Shown one piece after another: positions 7,763-14,050 of a stretch of DNA of 14,050 bases. A model generated the notes under the pieces. The model did no database searches. It saw only the letters and a program-made list of their open reading frames with translations, and was not told where the DNA came from. The stretch is from positions 1 to 14,050 of the forward strand of contig CALCNO010000006.1 of the NCBI GenBank assembly GCA_937897615.1, given 5' to 3'. Every line of letters starts with the position of its first letter. Within the stretch, counting starts at the first letter, position 1. Made by a program: the position numbers and the translations under genes. The stretch is from an uncultured Anaerolineaceae bacterium. GTDB taxonomy: Bacteria > Chloroflexota > Anaerolineae > Anaerolineales > Anaerolineaceae.

Positions 7763-8375
7763 GATCTTCAAGAAGCGACGTGATGTTTTTATTAACCTCA
7801 TTCATGAGCAGGCATCGCTGACCCTGGAGGGGATGGAGATTCTCAGGCAATACTTGGCCGCCCCTAATGAGACGCTGGCTACTCAGTTGAGGGATAAAGA
7901 GAAAGAAGCTGATGAGGCACGCCGAATCCTCATTTTTGAGCTTAACAAGACTTTCATCACCCCCTATGACCGCGAGGATATTTTCGCCCTCTCCCGCGCC
8001 ATTGATGATGTGCTGGACTACGCCTACAGCACGATGAATGAGATCGTCATTTTCAAAGTAACCCCCACCGACTTTATGGTGCGCATTTGTTCGCTGCTGC
8101 GCGATGCCACCTTTGAACTGCTCAAGGCAGTGGAACGCCTGCAGGATCATCCCGGCGTGGCCTCAGAGCATGCGCAGCGCGCCAAGGCCCTGGAGAACAA
8201 GGTTGAAGACGTTTACCGCGAAGCCCTGGCTGACATGTTCACCGACACCGATGATACCCGCGCCCTGGTACGCATGCTGAAGCTACGCGAGGTATACCGC
8301 CATCTGAGCAATGCAGCCGACCGTGGGGACGAAGCCGCAAATGTTCTGGCGGATATTGTCGTCAAGAGCACATAA
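7755..8375 (+). CDS. DUF47/PhoU-like phosphate transport accessory protein
   Basis: This all-helical cytoplasmic protein of 206 residues belongs to the DUF47 family (TIGR00153), relatives of PhoU that are nearly always encoded beside PiT transporters and probably control them. Visible family blocks are the start MFKIFKKRRDVF, the EKEADEARR and LNKTFITPYDREDIFAL segments with the acidic ExxxD-type metal sites, IDDVLDY, and the C-terminal REVYRHLSNAADRGDEAA ending in IVVKS. The length is normal for the family. An AGGAGA site in the end of the previous gene precedes the ATG, which overlaps that gene by 8 bases; the PiT gene begins 4 bases after the stop. This arrangement supports a working pair. 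Confidence 0.93.
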   Translation: MFKIFKKRRDVFINLIHEQASLTLEGMEILRQYLAAPNETLATQLRDKEKEADEARRILIFELNKTFITPYDREDIFALSRAIDDVLDYAYSTMNEIVIFKVTPTDFMVRICSLLRDATFELLKAVERLQDHPGVASEHAQRAKALENKVEDVYREALADMFTDTDDTRALVRMLKLREVYRHLSNAADRGDEAANVLADIVVKST

Positions 8376-8379
8376 CCGT

Positions 8380-9384
8380 ATGGATCCGACTCTTGTTGTA
8401 TTAATTGTTTTAGCGCTTGGATTTGCCTTTCTCAATGGGGTGCATGATTCCTGTAATCTTGTATCTACAATGATTTCATCCAGAGCAATTCGCCCACAGG
8501 TAGCATTGATATTAGCCTCCATTGCAGAGTTCAGCGGCCCATTCATCTTTGGTGTGGCTGTGGCAAATACAATCGGAAATGAGATCGTGTCCTCAGCTCA
8601 CTTGAACTTGAATGTAATCATTGCTGGATTAATTGGCGCAATTAGCTGGAATCTAATAACTTGGGTTCTTAGCATTCCAAGTAGTTCATCACATGCTCTC
8701 GTCGGAGGACTGGTTGGCGCAGTGGCCATCAGCATTGGCTTTTCCGAAATTCAACTGCATGGCGTGCTCAAAGTTGTTCTTTTCTTGTTTATATCACCCG
8801 TAATTGGATTTATTACCGGCGTGATTATCACCAATCTCGTTTTTCTCCTTTCCTGGAAAGCCACTCCACGGGTAAACAATTTTTTCAAAAAAGCGCAGAT
8901 TGCCACTTCCCTCGGTCTTGCTATGGGCAGTGGCGCTAACGATGCACAAAAAACGATGGGCGTCATTACCCTTGGTCTGGTCATTTCGGGGTTGCAGAGA
9001 ACCTTTACCGTTCCTTTTTGGACAGTCCTGGCTTGTGCTCTTGCCATTAGTCTGGGAGTTGCCTTGGGAGGCTATCGCCTTATTCGTACTCTTGGTTCGA
9101 AGTTTTATAAGATCCGGCCCGTGCATGGGTTTGCATCACAGGCTGCCTCAGCAGTTGTGATCTTGGCCGCTTCGCTGCTTGGAGGACCGGTATCGGCAAC
9201 ACAAATCGTAAGCACCTCGATCATGGGGGTGGGAGCTGCAGAGAGGGTGAGCAAGGTACGATGGGGTGTAGCAGGGGACCTCATTTCTGCCTGGTTGTTT
9301 ACTATCCCAAGTGCCGGCTTGCTTGCGGCCGGTGCCTATTGGCTGATTACTTCAGGGGTTCCTGCGCTGATCGCATTATTCTAA
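8380..9384 (+). CDS. PiT-family inorganic phosphate transporter
   Basis: This 334-residue membrane protein moves inorganic phosphate, normally as a metal-phosphate or by symport with H+ or Na+. The two inverted PiT signatures are visible: LNGVHDSCNLVSTMISSRA at residues 18-36 and GSGANDAQKTMGV with Asn187 and Asp188. About ten hydrophobic helices cover the rest. I start it at ATG 8380 (MDPTLVV), 4 bases after the DUF47 stop. The longer in-frame reading from 8311 would overlap the DUF47 gene and add a non-membrane, non-conserved leader. There is no good Shine-Dalgarno, so translation is probably coupled to DUF47. The gene is clearly richer in A and T than its neighbours: by hand count, 8401-8460 has 23 G/C of 60, against 34 of 60 at 9781-9840 in the kinase gene. 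Confidence 0.93.
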   Translation: MDPTLVVLIVLALGFAFLNGVHDSCNLVSTMISSRAIRPQVALILASIAEFSGPFIFGVAVANTIGNEIVSSAHLNLNVIIAGLIGAISWNLITWVLSIPSSSSHALVGGLVGAVAISIGFSEIQLHGVLKVVLFLFISPVIGFITGVIITNLVFLLSWKATPRVNNFFKKAQIATSLGLAMGSGANDAQKTMGVITLGLVISGLQRTFTVPFWTVLACALAISLGVALGGYRLIRTLGSKFYKIRPVHGFASQAASAVVILAASLLGGPVSATQIVSTSIMGVGAAERVSKVRWGVAGDLISAWLFTIPSAGLLAAGAYWLITSGVPALIALF

Positions 9385-9406
9385 AGAGAAGAAAGAAAAA
9401 TTCATC

Positions 9407-10291
9407 ATGACATCCTACGACATACTCTTTTGTGGCAATTACACCAAAGACACCATCATCACCCCGGAAGGAACCAGTTATGTGGATGGCGGCGGCATGA
9501 ATTATGCTGCCTTTGTCTCCAAACGGCTGGGGGCTAACCCGGCGGTGATCACCCGGCTGAACAAGGAAGACGAACGCGTGGTCAAGGCGTTCAATGCTGA
9601 CGGCATTGATTGCTACGCTGAGTTCACCCCTTCTTCTACCCTGATGACGCTGGAATATAAGACCCATGATGTGGACAAACGCAATCTTTATGTGAAGGGG
9701 ATTGCCGGCACCATCACCCCCGGTCAATTGGAGGGTCTGGATGCACGCATCATCGTCACCAACTCCAGCCTGCGCGGCGAGATCGAGCCGGAATTCTTTG
9801 CGGAAATGCGCAAACGCCCCAACGTACTGCTCTCGGCAGACGTGCAGGGATTCATCCGCGTGCTGCGCGGTGAGTCCCTGGTGTACGAACCCTGGGGCGC
9901 GATGGAGCAGGTGCTCAAGCATCTTGACATTCTTAAAAGTGACGCGGTGGAAGCCGAGTACCTGACCGGCGAAAAGGATATCGAGAAAGCTGCCAAATTC
10001 TATGCCGGCCTGGGGCCAAAAGAGATCGTGCTCACCCACAGTGGCGGTGTCCTGATCTATGCCGAGGGGAAGTTCCATCATTTCGATTTTCACTCTGAAT
10101 CTCAGGCCGGGCGCAGCGGGCGCGGCGATACCTGCGTGGGCAGCTATGTGACCAAGCGCCTGAGCCTTCCGCCTTACGAGGCCGGCAAATGGGCTGCCGC
10201 CGCCACCAGTATGAAAGTGGAGCGCTCCGGGCCGTTCAACCGCTCGATTGCCGAAGTGGAAGCCTATATTCAGAAATACTATGCCGGGTAA
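9407..10291 (+). CDS. PfkB-family carbohydrate kinase
   Basis: This is a ribokinase-fold kinase of 294 residues that transfers phosphate from ATP to a sugar or nucleoside hydroxyl. The family features are the N-terminal substrate-binding glycine run VDGGGMNYAA (about 28-37), the LKSDAVEAEYLTG block in place of the common LNxxEaexL, VLTHSGGVLIY before the active site, and GRSGRGDTCVGSY, which contains the catalytic base Asp241 (GRGD instead of the common GAGD). The protein is slightly shorter than ribokinase. Substrate specificity cannot be assigned. AGAGAAGAAAG lies upstream of the ATG, 22 bases after the PiT stop. Its end overlaps the next gene. Confidence 0.85.
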   Translation: MTSYDILFCGNYTKDTIITPEGTSYVDGGGMNYAAFVSKRLGANPAVITRLNKEDERVVKAFNADGIDCYAEFTPSSTLMTLEYKTHDVDKRNLYVKGIAGTITPGQLEGLDARIIVTNSSLRGEIEPEFFAEMRKRPNVLLSADVQGFIRVLRGESLVYEPWGAMEQVLKHLDILKSDAVEAEYLTGEKDIEKAAKFYAGLGPKEIVLTHSGGVLIYAEGKFHHFDFHSESQAGRSGRGDTCVGSYVTKRLSLPPYEAGKWAAAATSMKVERSGPFNRSIAEVEAYIQKYYAG

Positions 10292-11123
10292 TTCCCCTGT
10301 TGATATCCAGAAATTAATCGAAAGCGCCAGAGAGCAGTATCCTACCCTCTGGCGCAAAATGATTACCGAGTGGCGTGCAGATGGCCAGGAGAATGCTGCC
10401 TGGCTTGTCTATGCCGCCAATTACCTGTTCCGCACGGCGAGCGTGCGCTGGGCAATTGACCCTTTTGCGCTTTCGTCACGTGTGAGGGGCGTGGCCGCTC
10501 CAGATTTTTTGCATGACCTTGCCTCGCTGGAACTGGTGCTACTGACCCACGCTCACAACGACCACCTCGATCTCAACCTGATCCGCGCAATCGCCACTCT
10601 CCCCATCCGTTGGCTGGTGCCTGATTTTATGCTTGAAAAGCTGCTGACTGCCGGCGTGCCGCGGTCTAATATTCTTGTCCCGCAGGTCGGTGTGCCTGTT
10701 CGCTACAACGCCCTTGAAATCACCCCCTTTGCCGGGCAGCATATCCGCAGCAAGGATGGGGTTCCTGAAATAGGATACCTGGTGTCCTGCGAGGGCAGGC
10801 GCTGGGCTTTCCCCGGTGATACGCGTGTGTACGATGACAATCTCTTTCCGCGTTTTGGCAGGGTGGATGCGCTGTTTGCGCACCTGTGGCTGGGCAAAGC
10901 CCAGGCCAGTGCTGAACCTCCCCCCTTGCTGAAAGAGTTTTGCGACTTTGTAACCGCACAGCAGCCGGAGAGGATCGTTGTGACGCATTTGTATGAACTT
11001 GGCCGCGATGAGGACGACCTGTGGCACCGGGGCCATTACGCCCAGGTGGAAAAGGTCATCCGTGCCAGCCACCCGGCCATCAAAGTAGAGATGGCAGTTA
11101 CCGGCACCAAAGTGGTGCTGTGA
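10281..11123 (+). CDS. Metallo-beta-lactamase-fold hydrolase (UlaG-like)
   Basis: This 280-residue hydrolase has the dinuclear metal site of the MBL superfamily: THAHNDH giving His90, His92, Asp94 and His95, then His154 in AGQH, Asp180 in FPGDT, and His236 in VVTHLYE. The layout resembles the lactamase_B_2/UlaG group, which includes L-ascorbate-6-phosphate lactonase and phosphodiesterases, so a sugar-phosphate lactonase or phosphoesterase role would fit the neighbours, but this is not proven. I chose ATG 10281, which overlaps the kinase gene by 11 bases; a TTG at 10248 in the same frame would add 11 residues inside the kinase gene and has no better ribosome site. The overlap points to coupled translation with the kinase. 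Confidence 0.82.
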   Translation: MPGNSPVDIQKLIESAREQYPTLWRKMITEWRADGQENAAWLVYAANYLFRTASVRWAIDPFALSSRVRGVAAPDFLHDLASLELVLLTHAHNDHLDLNLIRAIATLPIRWLVPDFMLEKLLTAGVPRSNILVPQVGVPVRYNALEITPFAGQHIRSKDGVPEIGYLVSCEGRRWAFPGDTRVYDDNLFPRFGRVDALFAHLWLGKAQASAEPPPLLKEFCDFVTAQQPERIVVTHLYELGRDEDDLWHRGHYAQVEKVIRASHPAIKVEMAVTGTKVVL

Positions 11124-11153
11124 TTTACGGACATTCTTTGTAAGGAGTTCGCT

Positions 11154-12350
11154 ATGCCCAAGTCAATTGATCTGAGAAACCCCGACCTGTTCTGCCAGAG
11201 ACTTTTTGAAGAGATGAAAGTTGTCGCTCCGGTGGTGGAGACGATGGAATCCTATGAATTCCGCTACTGCCTCAACAACATCACCCCACCCAACGGCGAT
11301 TGGAGTGTGATCAAGGTGGAGAAGGTACAGGAAGTGGAGCAGCAAATAATATCCTTTGCGTTTTTTGACAGCATCCAGATCAAGCCCAAAGTAGACGGGC
11401 AGATCGTGCTGGATGAAACGGTTGCGCGCATCACCCGGATGCTCTTTGTCGGCCTGGTGACCGGGGACTATTCGGCTCAGTGGCTGCGCGACCATTTCTA
11501 TTTTGACCCGCGCAGCTTTAATTTCTATGTGCGCTCGGTATATCTGACCCCCGGGATCATTCAACACCTGGGAGGAGCGCCTTTCAAGTCTTTTGAGGCC
11601 AGGCAGAAGCATTTTGAACGTGTGCATGAGGTGGGTTATCGGGAATTCATGGCCGCTAACGAAGAAGTGGATGGCTTTTTCATTCAGAGTGTGCTGCACC
11701 TGGTAGAGAAAAAGGGCGTTCCGGTTATTCTGGCCATTGCCGGCCCCACCGCTGCCGGCAAGACCGAGATCGTTGACCGCCTGCGTGAAGCGTTTACGCA
11801 ACGGGGCATCAGGATTGCGGCAATTGAGCTGGATAACTTCCTCACTGACCGCGACGAACGCGAGGAGAAGGGCATTGGCTCATTTGGTAAAGAGGCACTG
11901 CATTTTGAGCTGCTCAAGCGATGTCTCAATGACATTCTGAACGGCAAAAAGATTGCCACTCCTCGCTACAATTTCATTGACGGTACTTCCAGCCATGACC
12001 AGGCAGGGCAGCTCAAGCCGGGGCGCATGCCTGTAGAGATCGAGCCGGCGGATATTATCTTCATGGAAGGCAATTCGCCTTTCCTCCTCCCGGAGATTGC
12101 CTCGCTGGTGACCATCAAGGTGGTGTATCTCACCGATGATGCGGTGCGCCTCAAGCGAAAATGGCGCCGGGATATTGATTACCGCAAAAAGTACAACCCG
12201 TATTACTTCCGCAATCGCTACTTCCGCGAACAGGCACCAATGGCAATCAAGAATTATCAGCCGCAACTGGAGAAATGCGATATTTTTGTGGATACCACTG
12301 GAGCGTGTATCTGGGTTACCCCGGAAATGCGGGAAAAGCTCTCGCGATAG
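11154..12350 (+). CDS. Uridine-kinase-like P-loop protein with large N-terminal domain
   Basis: The C-terminal half (about 188-398) is a P-loop kinase of the uridine kinase/phosphoribulokinase group: Walker A GPTAAGKT at 197-204, IELDNFL with Asp227 in the position of the substrate-activating Asp, PRYNF near 270 (compare PxYDF in uridine kinases), DIIFMEGNSPFLLPE at 300-314 as the second acidic strand, and an Arg/Lys-rich lid around KRKWRRDIDYRKKY. The N-terminal 185 residues contain no motif I recognise. The substrate may be a nucleoside or another small hydroxylated molecule. AAGGAG seven bases before the ATG supports the start. It is the last gene before the terminator-like hairpin and lies 30 bases after the MBL gene, so it closes the operon. 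Confidence 0.8.
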   Translation: MPKSIDLRNPDLFCQRLFEEMKVVAPVVETMESYEFRYCLNNITPPNGDWSVIKVEKVQEVEQQIISFAFFDSIQIKPKVDGQIVLDETVARITRMLFVGLVTGDYSAQWLRDHFYFDPRSFNFYVRSVYLTPGIIQHLGGAPFKSFEARQKHFERVHEVGYREFMAANEEVDGFFIQSVLHLVEKKGVPVILAIAGPTAAGKTEIVDRLREAFTQRGIRIAAIELDNFLTDRDEREEKGIGSFGKEALHFELLKRCLNDILNGKKIATPRYNFIDGTSSHDQAGQLKPGRMPVEIEPADIIFMEGNSPFLLPEIASLVTIKVVYLTDDAVRLKRKWRRDIDYRKKYNPYYFRNRYFREQAPMAIKNYQPQLEKCDIFVDTTGACIWVTPEMREKLSR

Positions 12351-12370
12351 CCACTAAACCTGTGTCGCCC

Positions 12371-12405
12371 TGCCCCTTCGATATTGATGAAATGCCGAAG
12401 GGGCA
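12371..12405 (+). terminator. Terminator-like hairpin closing the main gene cluster
   Basis: TGCCCCTTCG at 12371-12380 is a perfect 10-base inverted repeat of CGAAGGGGCA at 12396-12405, with a 15-base loop, followed by TTGTTAT. It starts 20 bases after the kinase stop. The T tract is broken, so it may be weaker than a classic intrinsic terminator, but position and stem strength fit the end of the operon. Confidence 0.65.
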
Positions 12406-12408
12406 TTG

Positions 12409-12437
12409 TTATATCCGGGAGCACTCGATGATATAGT
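12409..12437 (+). promoter_or_regulatory. Possible promoter for the downstream small-gene set
   Basis: TATAGT at 12432-12437 matches the -10 consensus in five of six bases and would start transcription around 12444, leaving a short leader with GGAG (12453-12456) before the GTG at 12463. The -35 region is poor at normal spacing (TTGTTA at 12406 would need a 20-base spacer). The position after a terminator is sensible; the evidence is weak. Confidence 0.28.
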
Positions 12438-12462
12438 TAATGCGGAAAGATCGGAGTTTATT

Positions 12463-12690
12463 GTGCCGCGTGACCTGCGTAAATATGCCGCCAACACCAC
12501 CCTGCAACTGGTGCTAGGAGCAGTTGCCCTGCTTCTGGTAGTTGGCCTGGGGCTGATCGCCCTGATCTACGGTTCTCGCGCAGCCCTGATGGGGTTTATT
12601 TGCATCCTGGGTGGGCTGATTCTGGTGGGGCTGGTCACTTTGTTGGTGTTTGGATTGGAAAAGCTACTAAAATGGCTGAACAAGGATTGA
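12463..12690 (+). CDS. Small two-helix membrane protein of unknown function
   Basis: This protein of 75 residues has a short basic N-terminus (MPRDLRKYAANTT), a first hydrophobic helix at about 14-36, a Gly-Ser-Arg-Ala turn, a second helix at about 42-67 and a Lys-rich tail ending in LKWLNKD. I start it at GTG 12463 because GGAG lies six bases upstream; a TTG at 12406 in the same frame overlaps the edge of the terminator hairpin and would add non-hydrophobic residues. I recognise no family. The basic ends suggest that both termini face the cytoplasm. It is followed after 13 bases by the YdeI-like gene. Confidence 0.6.
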   Translation: MPRDLRKYAANTTLQLVLGAVALLLVVGLGLIALIYGSRAALMGFICILGGLILVGLVTLLVFGLEKLLKWLNKD

Positions 12691-12703
12691 AAGGAGAGCG
12701 CTC

Positions 12704-12961
12704 TTGGAAACTACCCATGAAAAATTAAAACGGCCCCTCCAACCTATGCCGGACTTTGTTAGAGAAGCGCTGGAGAGACACGCATTAATGGTGGCATATC
12801 AGGCACGCCCTGCTTATCAGCAGAACGATTATCTTAGTTGGATCACGCGGGCTAAATTGGAAGCCACCCGGCAAAAACGCCTGGCGCAAATGCTGCAGGA
12901 GTTGGAGAGCGGCGGTGTGTATATGAAAATGGCCCACAAAGGTTCACAAAAGGGAAGCTGA
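12704..12961 (+). CDS. Stand-alone YdeI/OmpD-associated (OmdA-like) domain protein
   Basis: This 85-residue protein matches the C-terminal domain of the YdeI/OmpD-associated family (bacteriocin-protection, PF13376-like). It has PMPDFVREALERHALMVA, then YQARPAYQQNDYLSWITRAK and EATRQKRLAQMLQELESG. Full YdeI proteins are around twice as long; here only the helical C-terminal part is present, with no sign of a disrupted upstream half. The start is TTG 12704, five bases after AAGGAGAG. The molecular role of the family is poorly known (envelope stress and peptide resistance have been linked to E. coli YdeI). It lies 24 bases before the Fpg-like gene and is probably cotranscribed. Confidence 0.75.
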   Translation: METTHEKLKRPLQPMPDFVREALERHALMVAYQARPAYQQNDYLSWITRAKLEATRQKRLAQMLQELESGGVYMKMAHKGSQKGS

Positions 12962-12985
12962 CCCATTCCAGTAAAGGAGAGAGGT

Positions 12986-13813
12986 ATGCTTGAGATACCC
13001 GAAGCGTTTGTTGTTGCTGCACAAGTAAAGGGTGTTTTGCAGGGCAAACAAGTCCAAAAGGTTATCGCAGCGCACACTCCGCACGGGTTTGCCTGGTACT
13101 ATGGAGACCCGGCGCGCTACCCTGCCATGCTGGAAGGGAAGACCCTGCAGGATTCTCTCAGCCGTGCCGGCATGGTGGAATTGCGTTTTGAAGATGTAAT
13201 GTTAGTCTTCACCGATGGGATTAACCTGCGCTATCATCGCCACGGTGAAAAGAGGCCGGAGAAACACCAGCTGCTTCTGGAATTTGCGGATGGCTGCGCC
13301 CTGAGCGCTGCCGCATCCATGTATGGCGGGCTGTACTGCACCATGTTTGAGGATAACGAGAATCCGTACTACCAAATCGCGTTGCAAAAACCTTCTCCTT
13401 TGACCGCAGCTTTCACTCGCGAATACTTCGTGGGGCTTTTCCTGCCGGAACTCACCAAACTGCCTCTCAAAGCCTTTCTGGCAACCGACCAGCGTATCCC
13501 CGGCCTGGGCAATGGCGCATTGCAGGATATTCTCTATAATGCCGGGCTTCACCCCAGGGCCAAAGTGGCAACGCTTTCCAATGCCGACAAAGAGACGCTG
13601 TTCGTTTCCATCAAAGACACTCTGCAGCAAATGACCCAACAGGGCGGCAGGGACACGGAACGCGATCTGTTTGGCGCTCCCGGGGGCTATAAAACCCGGC
13701 TTAGCAAGAATACGGTGGGAAAACCTTGTCCGCAATGTGGGCAAGAGATCCGCAAAGAGGCTTTTCTGGGTGGGAGTATCTACTTCTGCCCGGGCTGCCA
13801 GCCGGGGGACTGA
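12986..13813 (+). CDS. Fpg/Nei-family protein, non-canonical (formamidopyrimidine-DNA glycosylase-like)
   Basis: This 275-residue protein has the Fpg/Nei fold: an N-terminal beta sandwich, the helix-two-turn-helix region LATDQRIPGLGNGALQDILY (about 165-184) followed by NAGLHPRAK, and a C-terminal zinc finger with Cys248, Cys251, Cys268 and Cys271 (C-x2-C-x16-C-x2-C). True Fpg and Nei enzymes begin Met-Pro-Glu and use the exposed proline as the nucleophile for base excision and strand cleavage. Here the start is MLEIPEA, so that proline is leucine. The Arg normally five residues before the third zinc Cys is Gly263. It may bind DNA without lyase activity or use another mechanism; similar MIEIPEA-type proteins in other bacteria are usually labelled endonuclease VIII. 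GGAGAGAGG just before the ATG fixes the start. Confidence 0.85.
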   Translation: MLEIPEAFVVAAQVKGVLQGKQVQKVIAAHTPHGFAWYYGDPARYPAMLEGKTLQDSLSRAGMVELRFEDVMLVFTDGINLRYHRHGEKRPEKHQLLLEFADGCALSAAASMYGGLYCTMFEDNENPYYQIALQKPSPLTAAFTREYFVGLFLPELTKLPLKAFLATDQRIPGLGNGALQDILYNAGLHPRAKVATLSNADKETLFVSIKDTLQQMTQQGGRDTERDLFGAPGGYKTRLSKNTVGKPCPQCGQEIRKEAFLGGSIYFCPGCQPGD

Positions 13814-13818
13814 AAAGA

Positions 13819-14050
13819 CTATTTGCGCGCGAAAATCGCGGCAGCATCATCCCGGTAGAGTTCCTGCCATTGTGATGAATTCTCTAATGCGGCAGCCAAA
13901 TCTCGGTCGCCAGATTGGTACACCATTACCAGATTGACGTCGTATTTATCCAACACGGTTTCCCAGCCTGCGGCGGCAGTTTCGATCAGTGTGTTTTCCT
14001 CGTGCTGCGAGAGCGGAAAGTCTTCAAAGCGGTTGCTCATGAACTGCGGC
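13819..14050 (-). CDS. C-terminal part of a probable membrane glycosyltransferase (cut by window edge)
   Basis: The minus-strand frame stays open to the right edge and ends at 13819. The ATG at 14038-14040 is probably internal, because the frame continues upstream without a stop and the visible residues read like the soluble tail of multi-helix ArnT/PMT-like glycosyltransferases: WETVLDKYDVNLVMVYQ, then LAAALENSSQWQELYRDD and AAIFARK (compare the common pattern W-x-hydrophobic-Y-x-Asp-Asp-x-Ala-hydrophobic-Phe). No catalytic part is in the window, so the family call rests on this tail pattern alone. It converges on the Fpg-like gene with only 5 bases between the two stop codons and no hairpin in between. 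Confidence 0.5.
   Translation of the reverse strand, partial: PQFMSNRFEDFPLSQHEENTLIETAAAGWETVLDKYDVNLVMVYQSGDRDLAAALENSSQWQELYRDDAAAIFARK

Noticed and set aside
8311..8379. Upstream extension of the PiT gene
   Set aside because: It overlaps the DUF47 gene and adds residues that do not look like a PiT N-terminus; ATG 8380 gives the normal family start.
9347..10357. Long minus-strand open frame (336 codons) opposite the PfkB kinase gene
   Set aside because: It spans the ends of three plus-strand genes, has no family motif and no ribosome site, and mirrors kinase codons.
12406..12462. Upstream TTG start for the small membrane protein
   Set aside because: It abuts the terminator hairpin and lacks a ribosome site, whereas GTG 12463 has GGAG at a good distance.
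1..14050. CRISPR array, tRNA or rRNA genes, insertion sequences, integrase or phage genes
   Set aside because: I looked for regular direct repeats, cloverleaf-like segments and transposase or integrase motifs and found none; nearly all of the window is coding.

Overview
The window looks like a chromosomal segment of a Chloroflexota bacterium, probably Anaerolineae-like. The evidence for this is moderate GC, a lipoprotein with a long Ala/Pro/Thr-rich linker after its lipobox, heavy use of TTG and GTG starts, and C-terminal sequence typical of large membrane glycosyltransferases on the opposite strand. The assignment is by pattern only; no marker gene is present. I saw no rRNA, tRNA, CRISPR array, insertion sequence or phage gene.

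From 1 to about 12350 all genes point right with very short gaps or small overlaps, so much of this is probably one or two operons. In order they are: the C-terminal end of an ABC permease (1-330), its ATPase (341-1420), a substrate-binding lipoprotein (1552-2781), a hairpin, a tandem double-HAD protein (2889-4325), two paralogous proteins that each fuse a HAD domain to a xylose-isomerase-like TIM barrel (4347-6059 and 6074-7762), a DUF47/PhoU-like protein (7755-8375) with a PiT phosphate transporter (8380-9384), a PfkB-family sugar kinase (9407-10291), a metallo-beta-lactamase-fold hydrolase (10281-11123), and a uridine-kinase-like P-loop protein with a large unassigned N-terminal domain (11154-12350). 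A terminator-like hairpin follows at 12371-12405.

After it comes a second small set, also on the plus strand: a two-helix membrane protein (12463-12690), a stand-alone YdeI/OmpD-associated domain (12704-12961) and an Fpg/Nei-like protein that lacks the usual catalytic N-terminal proline (12986-13813). The right edge holds the C-terminal part of a minus-strand gene (13819-14050) that converges on it with a 5-base gap.

The most interesting unit is the 1-12350 cluster. Importers of this type (AfuABC, Fbp, Pot and phosphonate-type) carry small anions, including sugar phosphates. Four HAD modules, two sugar-isomerase-like barrels, a sugar kinase and a phosphate transporter with its regulator would fit uptake of a phosphorylated carbohydrate or polyol, hydrolysis, rearrangement of the carbon part and handling of the released phosphate. 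That is inference from gene content; the substrate cannot be read from the sequence.
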